Notes: generated from the letters alone by a model not told the origin. DNA of 64,000 bases from Sulfuriflexus mobilis (GCF_003967195.1 NZ_AP018725.1:1488001-1552000); one strand, 5' to 3'. Positions 27,364 through 36,649 are shown, counted from the stretch's first letter. Numbers and translations: made by a program.

Positions 27364-29436
27364 TTACCAGTGAACCTTTGCACCGAGGTAAAACCAACGG
27401 CCGGCAAGCGGTATATCTTTAGGGATCGCTGAAAAGGACGGTTCACGAACATCCGCATCAAACACGTTGCGTACTGACAGTGTCAAGTTCCAGGGGTCTG
27501 CGGAGCGGTGGATGGTAAAATCAACCGTCGCATAGTCGTCAATGTCCTGGCGCGGGTCATCCGCCCGGCGCGTGCGCCCACCCACCCAATTCGCTTGCGC
27601 ATTGACATCCCAAAGATGGTTCGCCTTCCATTCAATACGGCCGTATGCCTGGTGGCGAGGGGCGTTACCAACTTCAGTTTCGACACCGACGGTGTCGGCA
27701 CGCTGGTAGGCATAATTGCCGAGCAGACGCAGGCGCGGTGTCGGGCGCCACTCGATCTCGACCTCGCCCCCATGCCCATGCTGACTCCCTGCGTTGATGG
27801 CAGTAGTCGACGAATCCACGTTGGGCAAAAATCGAATAATATCGTCCATCTCGTAGTAGAAAAGATTCAGCCGGGTATTCAGGTCAAAGCGTGGTCGATA
27901 ATCGACGGCAACCTCGATGGTATCGATGGTCTCCGGATCAAGATCGGGATTGCCCACAGAGATGGGGTTGTTGATATTGTACAGCTCTTGAAACGAGGGA
28001 GGCCGAAAGGCGCGACCGTACAGGAACTTGCTGGTGAGATTGTAGTTCATTTCCCAAATGAGTGCGAGGCGTGGATTGACCGTAGTGCCGAAATCCGAAT
28101 ACTCATCATAACGCAACCCCGCAGTCAGCGTCCAGTCGGTGGCGAATTGCCACTCATCCTGGAGAAAGGCGTAGCGAATCCAGCGATCCTGCGGGCGCAT
28201 AAACACGAGCGCTTCATTATCGCTTACGTCGACGAGACTTCCCAATGGGGTGATGTTGTTATCTGTATTGATAAAGAAATTCTTCGTCTCCCCTATTTTG
28301 TAAAGGTCGCCATAGTGGAACCCAGTGCCGAGGCGCAGTTGATGTGAGCGAGCGCCCGTATACAAGGCAGTAAGTTCAGTGCGAGTATGGCGTTCGTATT
28401 GAGATGGGTTGCCAATGACCCCGTCGGCGAAGGCATTATTAAAGGCCCCCGGGGGAAACAGCATCAATTCAAATCGCGTTTCCAAGTCGTAGTAACTCAA
28501 CTGACCGGTGAACAGCCAATCGCGCCCCACATCAAACTTATAGCTGATGTCTGCGTTGAAGCGACGACTCTCAATCCTCCCGCCGGGGTCCAGCGCCTGC
28601 GCGACACCAACACCGGTGCCGATACGTCGATACTGGTAGCCTGCACGCAGCGTCCAGGCATCACGCGACAACTCCAGCCGACTGTCCAGTCGGTCGGCCC
28701 AGTCATTAATGGACCCGGGCGCGAGTGATGCCGTGGTTCCAAGGGCGCTGTCGATTTCGGTCTGCAGATCGGCATCAACGGTCCTGGCCGCGCCATCAAC
28801 ACCCTCGACCTGCATCGAAAATCCGACATCCCAACCGCCCCACTGGCTACCATGCAATAACCATCCGGCGCGCGTGTTGAAGGAACCGCCGCGCACGCCA
28901 AACTCAGTCCCTTGTATCTCTTGTGCTGATTTCGTGATGATATTAATCACACCGGCAAATGCATCTGCACCATAAACCGCTGAGCCGGGTCCTCGGATAA
29001 CCTCTACCCGTGATATAGCCTTGACAGGCATGCCACCCCAACCGAGGCCCAGGTTGCCCGTGTAAAAATTGGTTAGGGGGATGCCGTTGAGCAGCACTAA
29101 TATTTGAGGTTGGAATTCCGAGTTGATGCCACGAATGGAATAGATAGGGTAGTAGCCCCCCCCTGCCGTCGATACATGAAGGCCAGGTACGGTCTCTAGC
29201 ACCTCACCGAGGTCGGTTGCGCCAATGGCCTCAATGTCCTGCGCAGTGATGACAGTGGCCGCTGCGGGCGCGCGGTAGAGCGGTTGCGGCGTACCTGTGG
29301 CAATACTGACCCGAGGGTATTCTAATTCAAGGGCTTCCTCGTCGGTATACTCTGCACTCAGCGCGGGCATGTAAGATAATGTTAAAAACGGCAGAAGAAG
29401 AAAGGTTATTGCATATCGCATTCTGTATTCCCGCAT
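27364..29436 (-). CDS. TonB-dependent outer-membrane receptor
   Basis: A receptor of 690 residues. A signal peptide (MRYAITFLLLPFLTLSYMP plus ALSA) precedes the plug domain with TVITAQDIEAIGATDLGEVL, GLHVSTAGGGYYPIYSIRG and EVIRGPGSAVYGADAFAGVI. The rest is a beta-barrel ending in an aromatic residue (KVHW). Two starts are possible: 29436 (AGGA site, chosen) and 29421. The substrate is unknown; it resembles ferric-siderophore/vitamin receptors in general. Its neighbours are a methyltransferase, a binding protein and a kinase. Confidence 0.9.
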   Translation of the reverse strand: MREYRMRYAITFLLLPFLTLSYMPALSAEYTDEEALELEYPRVSIATGTPQPLYRAPAAATVITAQDIEAIGATDLGEVLETVPGLHVSTAGGGYYPIYSIRGINSEFQPQILVLLNGIPLTNFYTGNLGLGWGGMPVKAISRVEVIRGPGSAVYGADAFAGVINIITKSAQEIQGTEFGVRGGSFNTRAGWLLHGSQWGGWDVGFSMQVEGVDGAARTVDADLQTEIDSALGTTASLAPGSINDWADRLDSRLELSRDAWTLRAGYQYRRIGTGVGVAQALDPGGRIESRRFNADISYKFDVGRDWLFTGQLSYYDLETRFELMLFPPGAFNNAFADGVIGNPSQYERHTRTELTALYTGARSHQLRLGTGFHYGDLYKIGETKNFFINTDNNITPLGSLVDVSDNEALVFMRPQDRWIRYAFLQDEWQFATDWTLTAGLRYDEYSDFGTTVNPRLALIWEMNYNLTSKFLYGRAFRPPSFQELYNINNPISVGNPDLDPETIDTIEVAVDYRPRFDLNTRLNLFYYEMDDIIRFLPNVDSSTTAINAGSQHGHGGEVEIEWRPTPRLRLLGNYAYQRADTVGVETEVGNAPRHQAYGRIEWKANHLWDVNAQANWVGGRTRRADDPRQDIDDYATVDFTIHRSADPWNLTLSVRNVFDADVREPSFSAIPKDIPLAGRWFYLGAKVHW

Positions 29437-29504
29437 TATTCCTACTGGAAGAAGATCTTCATGATCCCTCACTGTATCGGCATGCGGGTAGCGTTCTTGA
29501 ATGC

Positions 29505-30302
29505 TTAGCGCAGCGGCTTCTGTCCCCACGCGCCAATGAAGGAAAAATCCATCAGCCAGTGATTAGGCGTCGCACGCGCGCGGAGGAACTCGTCAAGCTC
29601 CTCTTTAGACACCAAGCCAGTCGCGCACAAGGTATCGGTTAAGTGCGTCACGGTCATGGAATGCACGGTCGCCATGGGTGAATCCCCAGGCGTAATAGAG
29701 ACGATACCCTCGGCCTGCACGTTTTCTAGCCCCAGTTTTTGGAAATGGCTCGGCAGTTCGCGTCCGATATAGGGGTGTCCGCCCGCAGCCGTGATCGCCG
29801 CACGCATCGCTGAGAACGTATTGTCAATGGCGGGCTCGGTGCGCTGCATCGAACCCGACGGCGTGAAATCAGGCTCCTCAAGGAGCAGCCATCCCCCGGG
29901 TTTAAGCGCATGCACCATATGCTGCAGTGCAGCGCGGTACTTGGGTACATGAAGTAACACAAAGCGTGCGTGCACCAGGTCAAATCGCTCGTGGCCAATC
30001 CCTTCCTCGGCAATATCCAATCGTTCAACTTTAACGTTATCCGCTCGCAGTGGCTCCAGAAAGCGCGTGTCCAGATCTACCGCAACGACGGTCCCGCCTA
30101 ACCCCACTTGCTTGGCCATCCATCGCGTTATCGATCCTCCTCCGGCGCCCACCTCCAGGCATTGCCACCCGTGGGCGATGCCCACCCGCTTGAGACGCGC
30201 AATCGTGATCGGGTCGTATTCCGCTTCGAGACACTCTAGACGTTTGGACTCGTCGTGATCCTGGATGTCGGACAATAAGTAACGCTCGGCACATTCTGTC
30301 AT
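29505..30302 (-). CDS. SAM-dependent class I methyltransferase
   Basis: A 265-residue cytoplasmic methyltransferase. The SAM-binding glycine motif is LEVGAGGGSITRW near residues 50-62, followed by VVAVDLDTRF (acidic ribose ligand), DLVHARFVLLHVP and the PGGWLLLEEPDF post-motif. The acceptor is unknown. Its ATG overlaps the stop of the ThDP enzyme gene (ATGA), so the two are translationally coupled, pointing to a shared small-molecule pathway. Confidence 0.87.
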   Translation of the reverse strand: MTECAERYLLSDIQDHDESKRLECLEAEYDPITIARLKRVGIAHGWQCLEVGAGGGSITRWMAKQVGLGGTVVAVDLDTRFLEPLRADNVKVERLDIAEEGIGHERFDLVHARFVLLHVPKYRAALQHMVHALKPGGWLLLEEPDFTPSGSMQRTEPAIDNTFSAMRAAITAAGGHPYIGRELPSHFQKLGLENVQAEGIVSITPGDSPMATVHSMTVTHLTDTLCATGLVSKEELDEFLRARATPNHWLMDFSFIGAWGQKPLR

Positions 30303-32125
30303 TCTTCACCTCGTAAGACGTTTATTCTTGAGTTAATCGGAGGAACTTCGTCGGGATCGATACAAACATCCAGCAACGTCGGTCCGGCACGCTGAAAAAT
30401 CGCGTCAAAATCGATAGCGTCCAAATCGTCATGCGTCACAATGCGATAAGCTTCAGCGCCCATCCCCTTCGCCACTGCGCAAAAGTCAACCGCCGGCAAA
30501 TCAAAGGCGATCTGTTCGGCGCCTGCCAAACGCTGTCCATGCTTGACCATCCCAAGCGCTTGATCGTTAAGGACAACAAATATGACGGGAAGCGCTTCAG
30601 CCACCGCGACTGTCAATTCCTGTCCGTTCATCAATACACTTCCGTCTCCGGTGATACACACCACGTGGGCATGCCGATTACTCAGCGCAACCCCGATGGC
30701 ATTACCGATTGCCCATCCCATAGACGCAAACCGTGTACTGGTTCTGTACCAGCCTGGCTCAGGCTTGCTTTTACCGGATTCGCTGCGTGGGTGCAGATAA
30801 TGCACCGACCAGGCGATGCTATTGCCGACATCGGCCAGGTATCTGGTCCCGGGCGAGCAGCGGCTGGCAAGCGTCAGCATGAGACGACGGGCGCTTATCT
30901 TTGCTGTGTTAGCACCGACCACCTCGTCCCGGACGAAATCAGGCAGGACAGGTGATGCTAATTGAGGGCTCTCAAATTGGCTGTTGTCACGATGAGCGCC
31001 CTTAATGCCGTGTGTCTCAGTTTCGGCTCTCCTTATAAGATACTCGAACACCTTGCGTATATCACCGTGTACGTGCATATGCGCCATAGGTGAATTGGCG
31101 AGATGCTGACGCGAGCGATCGATATGAATGAGACGTTTATTTAGTAATGCTTCGCGATCCCAGCCTGCGGTGTCCCATTCTGAGAAGTCGGTGCCGGCTG
31201 CTAAAATAAATTCTGCGTCTGGATTACTTAATGCTTCCTGTGCGCTCTGATGTCCGGCAAACCCCGCGACACCTTTGTAGAGCGGGTGAAACGGATCGAT
31301 AAGGCCCTTTCCGCCTGGTGTGGTCACCACTGGCGCCCCTACCAATTCGGCAAACTTCAATATGTTTGGCATGCAGTTGACGCATGCGTCACCGACCAAT
31401 ATCACATAATTGCGTGTGTGGCATACTGCGTTCCAGAGCTCTCTGACCACATCTGTATCGATAAGGGATGCCTGTTCGGTCAACTTATATAAATCACAGG
31501 AGAGTTTACGTATCGGCAGTTGGGTTCGCAATACATCTGGCGGGATGCTTATGTGTACGGGGCCCGGTGTCTCGCTGTACGCCGCCATTATTGCCGCCAC
31601 CAGTTTATCCTCCAACTGCGTTATGTCTGTGACAACGGCGTTATATCGGGTGATATGAGAAAAGAGCCCCAGAGTATCAACGCCATTAGTCGAGGAATCC
31701 TGAAATGGGATGCGTCCACGAGAAACCATTGGAGTCTGTGCTGTGATTACAAGCATCGGAACCTCTTCCTGATAAGCGGATGCTACTCCCGTTAGAATGT
31801 TTGTAGCACCAGGGCCTGTCGTGGTGCAACACACGCCAAGTCTACCGGTGGCATCTGCATAGCCCTGCGCCATAAACGCAGCACCGGTTTCATGTCGCGA
31901 CACCACAGGGCGAGGGCCGCCGCGGCGTGCGCTTCTTGATAACGCATTATAAAGCGGCTCAATTGCACCGCCAGGCACGCCGAAGACATACTCAACACCC
32001 ATTTTCTCGAGGTAAAGACATAGCAGATCGCCAAGCTCATATGCTGCATCCTGTAATATCGGAACATGTTTTTCGAGTAAGTAGATGTTGTCTTCTGAAA
32101 TTGGTGGTACTGTTGCCATTAGCAT
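30299..32125 (-). CDS. Thiamine-diphosphate enzyme of the acetolactate synthase type
   Basis: About 608 residues with the three-domain ThDP decarboxylase/synthase layout. The N-terminal PYR domain has VFGVPGGAIEPLYNAL and the catalytic glutamate in SRHETGAAFMAQGYA. The central domain carries VVTTPGGKGLID. The C-terminal PP domain has the ThDP motif GDGSVLMNGQELTVAV ending VVLND. No regulatory subunit gene is adjacent, and with a methyltransferase and TonB receptor downstream a specialised role is likelier than valine synthesis. Starts at 32125 or 32119 both have AGGCAGGG upstream. Confidence 0.85.
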   Translation of the reverse strand: MLMATVPPISEDNIYLLEKHVPILQDAAYELGDLLCLYLEKMGVEYVFGVPGGAIEPLYNALSRSARRGGPRPVVSRHETGAAFMAQGYADATGRLGVCCTTTGPGATNILTGVASAYQEEVPMLVITAQTPMVSRGRIPFQDSSTNGVDTLGLFSHITRYNAVVTDITQLEDKLVAAIMAAYSETPGPVHISIPPDVLRTQLPIRKLSCDLYKLTEQASLIDTDVVRELWNAVCHTRNYVILVGDACVNCMPNILKFAELVGAPVVTTPGGKGLIDPFHPLYKGVAGFAGHQSAQEALSNPDAEFILAAGTDFSEWDTAGWDREALLNKRLIHIDRSRQHLANSPMAHMHVHGDIRKVFEYLIRRAETETHGIKGAHRDNSQFESPQLASPVLPDFVRDEVVGANTAKISARRLMLTLASRCSPGTRYLADVGNSIAWSVHYLHPRSESGKSKPEPGWYRTSTRFASMGWAIGNAIGVALSNRHAHVVCITGDGSVLMNGQELTVAVAEALPVIFVVLNDQALGMVKHGQRLAGAEQIAFDLPAVDFCAVAKGMGAEAYRIVTHDDLDAIDFDAIFQRAGPTLLDVCIDPDEVPPINSRINVLRGEE

Positions 32126-32816
32126 GCCCTGCCTGAATTTTTGTTCAAAATCATTGTGACTTTTACAATGCATCAATTCTGTGACGTAGTACACTGGAAA
32201 AAAACCATAATATAAAAGTGAAAATATATGGGGGTAAACAGCACTCTGTGCAGTTTCATTTGCCGTAAATATGCGTAGACGAATGATATGCAATCATTAA
32301 TATGGACCGGGCATATTTGAGGCGTAAATCGCCAGTATTCCCTCCTTCCGTTAATCAATTCTTTAATGGAAGGACCTTAGCTTGCATCATCGAGTAATTC
32401 ATTGCGCATGACTGTAACACTGGTCGGCGCGCCAAGCCTTTACTGTTAATGTTACGTATTTCCTTGTCAGTGCCCCTACATCTGGTCATCTAATTTAGGC
32501 ATTTCTGTGAACATAAATATTATTTAGATAGATCTGAGTATTCCAGATATTATTTTAGTGATTTTTGTTGACTGCGCGGGCCTAACGTGATGGGTCGATG
32601 ATTTGTTAATAAGGCCTATTCATTCAGAATAAACAGGGGCACTTGCCCTGCTAACGTTTGCCTTTGTTAATGTTGGTATGGCGTGTTTGTATTTATGAAC
32701 ATGGTGCACCCCTTAAGACCAGGTTGAATGCATACTTTGGGAGTTATATACACTCAAACGCCAGTTTATCCCAAGGGGTACATAATCATCGATAAGACCC
32801 TCTGTAAATAAGGATC
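32126..32816. promoter_or_regulatory. Long AT-rich intergenic region upstream of the ThDP operon
   Basis: The 691 bases between the CHAP and ThDP genes hold no convincing gene. CATTGT-N7-ACAATG (32152-32170) lies 27 bases before the ThDP start and looks like an operator. CTTCCGTTAA/TTAATGGAAG (32345-32372) is a near-perfect 10-base inverted repeat. ACCCCTT and AAGGGGT near 32711 and 32773 could close a larger structure. The rest is AT-rich with no feature I recognise. Confidence 0.4.
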
Positions 32817-33242
32817 TTATTTATATCTCTTTAAACCGATTAAATAATCATCTAACAACCAATAGCGTTTTTCAATTAACATAAGTGGAATTCGACGTTT
32901 GTGGCCCATGGGCTTAATGCCATTTATATAATTCTGTTCAGAGACAGTTACGGCATCACCATAGCTATTAATGTCAACAACGACGGCGACATGTCCCGTC
33001 CCCCGGTATTTCTCACTATAAATAACCAGGTCGCCAACCATCGGCGGGTGCGGCGAACCATTTAAGAGATTTTCAAGAGGGATCCTGGTGCTATCAGAAA
33101 TTCGGCTGTAAAAATTAATCTTATCCCAAATATCTGCTGCAATATTGACATCCTCAAAGGTAAGCCCCCTTTTTCTACACAACCAGTCCCGGGCATGCCC
33201 AACACATTCAGTTTTTGCTCTGCGGTCATTGATGTCTTTCAT
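32817..33242 (-). CDS. CHAP-domain amidase related to glutathionylspermidine amidase
   Basis: A 141-residue cysteine amidase-like domain. The catalytic cysteine is in ECVGHARDWL and the histidine in GTGHVAVVVDI. The NGSPHPPMVGDLVIY and SEQNYI stretches closely follow the amidase half of glutathionylspermidine synthetase/amidase, but no synthetase domain is present. The cysteine is only 13 residues from the ATG, and the upstream in-frame codons (YGTPGRI) resemble the missing family N-terminus, so the gene may be N-terminally decayed or start at a non-ATG codon. It lies 39 bases after a MAPEG gene. Confidence 0.75.
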   Translation of the reverse strand: MKDINDRRAKTECVGHARDWLCRKRGLTFEDVNIAADIWDKINFYSRISDSTRIPLENLLNGSPHPPMVGDLVIYSEKYRGTGHVAVVVDINSYGDAVTVSEQNYINGIKPMGHKRRIPLMLIEKRYWLLDDYLIGLKRYK

Positions 33243-33281
33243 GATTCTGCCGGGAGTGCCGTACTGAATCCCACAAATTGT

Positions 33282-33680
33282 TTATTTCAGGAGTTGATAT
33301 GCAAGGGTCAATGTTGCCCCTAAGCCAACGAACCATACAAAAGTCCTTAAAACCGGTACCTTGAAATAATAAAGTGGCGCATAGAGGAGCCGCGCCCAGA
33401 AATAGGTGGCAGCGGCCAGGATTGTTACATCATTACTCATTCCCGTAATATGGACGGCTATGGCCATAGGTGCGAACAAGGCAATACCTTCAAATGCATT
33501 CATGTGTGCACGATAGGCCCTGTGTGCCCATTCATCATCAAATGGATTATCACCAGGTAGTGGCCGGAGAAACGCTTGCCACAGGCCGCCAAGCTTATTC
33601 ACTCTGTAGACGGCATAAGGTATGACCATCGCCGCCGTCAAAACGACATTCCAGGTTAGCCAATAAATTTCGTCGGACAT
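33282..33680 (-). CDS. MAPEG-family membrane protein
   Basis: A 132-residue four-helix membrane protein. The AHRAYRAHMNAFEGIALFAP segment, with its conserved arginine, asparagine and glutamate, and the YFWARLLYAPLYYF segment are MAPEG hallmarks (membrane proteins of eicosanoid and glutathione metabolism). Bacterial members are mostly uncharacterised. It is transcribed away from the LysR gene at 33837 and is followed by the CHAP amidase gene, also glutathione-related by homology. Confidence 0.87.
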   Translation of the reverse strand: MSDEIYWLTWNVVLTAAMVIPYAVYRVNKLGGLWQAFLRPLPGDNPFDDEWAHRAYRAHMNAFEGIALFAPMAIAVHITGMSNDVTILAAATYFWARLLYAPLYYFKVPVLRTFVWFVGLGATLTLAYQLLK

Positions 33681-33786
33681 AAATAACTCCTAAATAAGTT
33701 TTATATATTTGCCTTTATACCTGCGTGGGCATGGATAGTGCGTATTACGACCCAGCCTTACCCTGGCCTGTAGAGGTAAACTAATA

Positions 33787-33843
33787 TATGCAGATAAGCT
33801 TGCATATAGAATTAACTGCATACACACTATGCATATATGCATA
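33787..33843. promoter_or_regulatory. Clustered TATGCA/TGCATA operator-like repeats
   Basis: TATGCA (33787-33792) and TGCATA (33801-33806) form an inverted pair. TGCATA occurs again at 33817-33822, and the palindrome TATGCATA occurs at 33828-33835 and 33836-33843, the last containing the LysR start codon. Such a cluster in the divergent LysR/MAPEG gap looks like a regulator binding region. Confidence 0.5.
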
Positions 33844-34727
33844 CCTTGGATTGGGACAATATTCGTTATTTTCTGGCAGTCGTTCATGCTGGCTCCGTCA
33901 GCCGTGCTTCTGAACAACTGGGTGTAAACCAGACAACGGTCTCTCGTCGCATCTCTGCGATGGAGTTACATTTAGGAAAAAAGCTTTTTGAACGATCCGG
34001 AAGTGGTTTTCTTATTACACCGGTTGCGGAACGACTTATTGCTTCAGCAGAAAGGATGGCAGAAGAAACCAGCACAATCGAACGTCACGTCATGGCAGAT
34101 AGCCACGAACTCAGTGGCGAATTACGCATAACGGTCGCTGATACGTGCACGCAACATTTGGTTGTTCCGGCAATTCAGACGTTTACCCGGCAATATCCTG
34201 AAGTCGACCTCCAGGTTATCGCAACACGAGATATACTTGACCTTACCGCACGCGAGGCCGACATTGCACTACGCTCGACCGATGAGCCGCCTCCCAATAT
34301 GGTAGGCAAGCGGGTTGCCCAATTAGCCTACGCGATATATGGCACAGAAGAGCTAATGGAGCGTGTACAGGCCAGTAGTAATATTGAGGATATCCCCTGT
34401 ATCACCTGGCTAGGCGATGGGCATAGTCGTCCGGCCTGGATAGAAAAAAGCTTTGCAAAGACCCGGCGCATTTACCGAAGTACTGAATTGGGTCTTATGC
34501 ATCAAATGGCGCGCCAGGGTATTGGTATGGCACAGATGCCATGCGCGCTTTGTGACCCGGACCCTCTCTTACATCGTATTCCATGTCGTTACGTCGAACC
34601 TGGTTGGGGGTTATGGGTACTGTCTCATGTAGACTTGCGAACAACCGCCCGTGTTCGAATATTCAGGGATTTCCTTGTTGAGGAACTTGAAAAGAAAAAA
34701 GACCTGATTGAAGGCAGGTCTGTTTAG
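33837..34727 (+). CDS. LysR-family transcriptional regulator
   Basis: A 296-residue LysR regulator. The winged-helix region includes FLAVVHAGSVSRASEQLGVN and LGKKLFERSGSGF, and the effector-binding domain has LRITVADTCTQH and DIALRSTDEPP, close to the group that regulates single-gene neighbours. No ribosome site precedes the ATG, which lies inside a TATGCATA palindrome, so the transcript may be leaderless or autoregulated. It is divergent from the MAPEG-CHAP pair. Confidence 0.88.
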   Translation: MHTLDWDNIRYFLAVVHAGSVSRASEQLGVNQTTVSRRISAMELHLGKKLFERSGSGFLITPVAERLIASAERMAEETSTIERHVMADSHELSGELRITVADTCTQHLVVPAIQTFTRQYPEVDLQVIATRDILDLTAREADIALRSTDEPPPNMVGKRVAQLAYAIYGTEELMERVQASSNIEDIPCITWLGDGHSRPAWIEKSFAKTRRIYRSTELGLMHQMARQGIGMAQMPCALCDPDPLLHRIPCRYVEPGWGLWVLSHVDLRTTARVRIFRDFLVEELEKKKDLIEGRSV

Positions 34728-34733
34728 GCCAGC

Positions 34734-35435
34734 TTAGAGATCCTTTAAGGCCTTTATAATCTCAGAGGTTGCCATGCGTTGTTTGTAATCGGTATCAGCG
34801 TGCATTGCACGTACAATGCCGCTTTTATCGATGACAAAACTACCTGGGACAGGCAATACCGTACGCCCGGGGCCATTATAGGCCGCGATGTCCAGGCCAT
34901 GTTTCAGATAGACCTCGTTGAGTTCCGGGTCCAGCTCGTAATAAAGCCTGAAGGCTTTCATTACCTTGCTGTCGAGGTCACTTAATACCTCAAAAGAATA
35001 ATCATCTTTCCTGATCTGTTGGGCTGAGCGATCGGGTTTTTGTGGTGTAATGGTAATCAACTGTGCCGCGTAGCGGACAAACTCGGGTTGTGCCTTTTTC
35101 AGCTCATGCAGGTGCAGGTTACAAAACGGGCACCAGGCACCGCGATAAAATACCAGCACTACCGGGCCTTTCTTGAGCTCCTTATATAAGGATACCGGCA
35201 TACCAAAGGCATTCGGCAAGGTAAAGTCAGGGGCCTTCTCCCCTACCCTTAGACCCGGCGCCGGCATTTTTTCTGCCAGTGAGCTTGCAGAGCGTTGCAT
35301 GATCGCCCTGTCTTCAGCTGAAAATTTTGAGCTGCCCTTTTTTGTCTGCGTGGCGCCCGCCGTCTCACCAGCCTGTATAAACCCGGCTATCAGGTATAAA
35401 AATAACAGCAAGGTCGTTTTGATAAAGCTATTCAT
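34734..35435 (-). CDS. Exported peroxiredoxin-like (AhpC/TSA) protein
   Basis: A 233-residue protein with a signal peptide (MNSFIKTTLLLFLYLIAGFI, cleavage likely near QAGETA). The thioredoxin-fold domain has FYRGAWCPFCNLHLHEL with a CPFC motif, then SYEVLSD-type strands and GSFVIDKSGIVRAMHADTDY. It matches the PRX-like 2 group. The ATG at 35435 has a GGAGGAAT ribosome site. It converges on the LysR gene with a 6-base gap. Likely periplasmic peroxide or thiol chemistry. Confidence 0.85.
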   Translation of the reverse strand: MNSFIKTTLLLFLYLIAGFIQAGETAGATQTKKGSSKFSAEDRAIMQRSASSLAEKMPAPGLRVGEKAPDFTLPNAFGMPVSLYKELKKGPVVLVFYRGAWCPFCNLHLHELKKAQPEFVRYAAQLITITPQKPDRSAQQIRKDDYSFEVLSDLDSKVMKAFRLYYELDPELNEVYLKHGLDIAAYNGPGRTVLPVPGSFVIDKSGIVRAMHADTDYKQRMATSEIIKALKDL

Positions 35436-35640
35436 TTGAGATTCCTCCCTGATTCGCTCGAAGTATATTATCCATACCAAGGCATAATGCCAATAATCAT
35501 TAGTAAGTACTTATATACTCAGCATTAGCGTTTAATTATAGTTTTTATCGCATGAGAGCACGATAACTGGGGGTTAATATTTGCATTTTATTTCAGTACG
35601 TTACAGGAAATTCCTCCATTAACAACACAAAACAACAATA

Positions 35641-35760
35641 TCGCTAAAGTTTCACCGATTCGAACCGAAATAGTTTATACAGCCACTCGGATATATCCGG
35701 GCAGACTGCTAAACAGGTTACCGGCTGCATGGTCAGCCGGGCTTTTAAATCCGGTATCAA
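35641..35760 (+). other. Structured leader with terminator-like hairpin
   Basis: Upstream of the PhnD-like gene, GTTTA (35673-35677) can pair with TAAAC near 35709-35713, around a CGGATATATCCG palindrome (35688-35699). Then CCGGCTG-CATGGT-CAGCCGG (35721-35740) is followed by GCTTTTAAAT. This resembles an aptamer-plus-terminator leader. It does not match a riboswitch class I can name. The region from 35436 to 35640 is AT-rich with nothing else recognised. Confidence 0.4.
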
Positions 35761-35779
35761 CGAGCAAGATAGGATGAGA

Positions 35780-36649
35780 ATGATGAAAAAAATAATCACA
35801 CTTATGATAACAGCGTTCTGTTTACATATCAGCCTGCCAGCATTTGCAGAAATAAAGGTCGGCGTAATGGCACCTCGTGGTGCATTAAAGACCATGAAGC
35901 AATGGGGTGAGCTTGGCACTTATCTGCAATCATCCGTTGGTAGCGAAGTAAAAATCGTACCCTTAAAGGCTAATGAAACCGTGGATGCCGTATTAAATGG
36001 TGCAGTTGACTATATGCTGACGAACCCGGTATTGACGGTCATCATGGAAAAGAAACAGGCTGGTACACCGATTGCGACGCTGAATCGTAAATCAGGCAGT
36101 CAATTTGCCGGTGTGATTATTGCAAAAAAAGGTAGTGGCATCACTAAAGGAACCGACCTCAAAGGCAAGAAGGTAATGGCTTTCAAATTCAGACGCTCGG
36201 CTGCCGCCTACGTATTTCAGGTTAAGCACCTGATTGATCAGGGTATTGACCCGCATAAAGACTTTGCATCCTTTAAAGAAGCCAAAAAACAGGACGACAT
36301 AGTGCTTGCCGTGAAGGCCGGCCTGGTCGATGCCGGTTTTATTAAATCGGGTCTTCTTGAAACCATGGCAAAAGAAGGCAAAATCAATATGGATGATTTT
36401 GAGATTGTCGATAAGCAGACTGATAGCCTGAAACATGTACATAGCACCATTCTCTATCCGGAGTGGTACATGTCGGCCTCAGTTAAAGCAGATGCCGCCA
36501 CAACTGCAAAACTGAAAGTCGCCCTGCTTAAATTAAATGCCGGCGACAAAGCCAGTCAATCTGCAGGCATCGTCGGCTTTGCTGATGCATTAAGCCTGAA
36601 CAATCTCGATGCAACATTAAAATCCCTGAAACTGCCACCTTACGAATAA
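35780..36649 (+). CDS. PhnD-like phosphate/phosphonate-type periplasmic binding protein
   Basis: A 289-residue exported protein with a signal peptide ending near LPAFA. The domain has KVGVMAPRGALKTMKQWGELGTYL written in two lobes, VDYMLTNPVLTVIM and GTDLKGKKVMAF, typical of the PhnD/SsuA2-like family. The ATG at 35780 has AGGA five bases upstream. No transporter genes accompany it; the next gene is a chemoreceptor 64 bases on, so it may act as a chemotaxis ligand-binding protein. Confidence 0.82.
   Translation: MMKKIITLMITAFCLHISLPAFAEIKVGVMAPRGALKTMKQWGELGTYLQSSVGSEVKIVPLKANETVDAVLNGAVDYMLTNPVLTVIMEKKQAGTPIATLNRKSGSQFAGVIIAKKGSGITKGTDLKGKKVMAFKFRRSAAAYVFQVKHLIDQGIDPHKDFASFKEAKKQDDIVLAVKAGLVDAGFIKSGLLETMAKEGKINMDDFEIVDKQTDSLKHVHSTILYPEWYMSASVKADAATTAKLKVALLKLNAGDKASQSAGIVGFADALSLNNLDATLKSLKLPPYE

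Noticed and set aside
27508-28347. 279-residue open frame on the plus strand.
   Set aside because: It is antisense to the TonB receptor, has no domain and no ribosome site; a shadow of a GC-rich gene.
35653-35670. tRNA-like TTCGAA loop.
   Set aside because: The five flanking bases do not pair into a T-stem and no acceptor or anticodon arm is nearby.
35641-35760. Cyclic di-GMP-I (GEMM) riboswitch in the leader of the PhnD-like gene.
   Set aside because: The 3' part (GCCAC...GGTTACCG) is reminiscent, but the conserved 5' part with GGGCAAACC and GACGCAAAGCC is absent.
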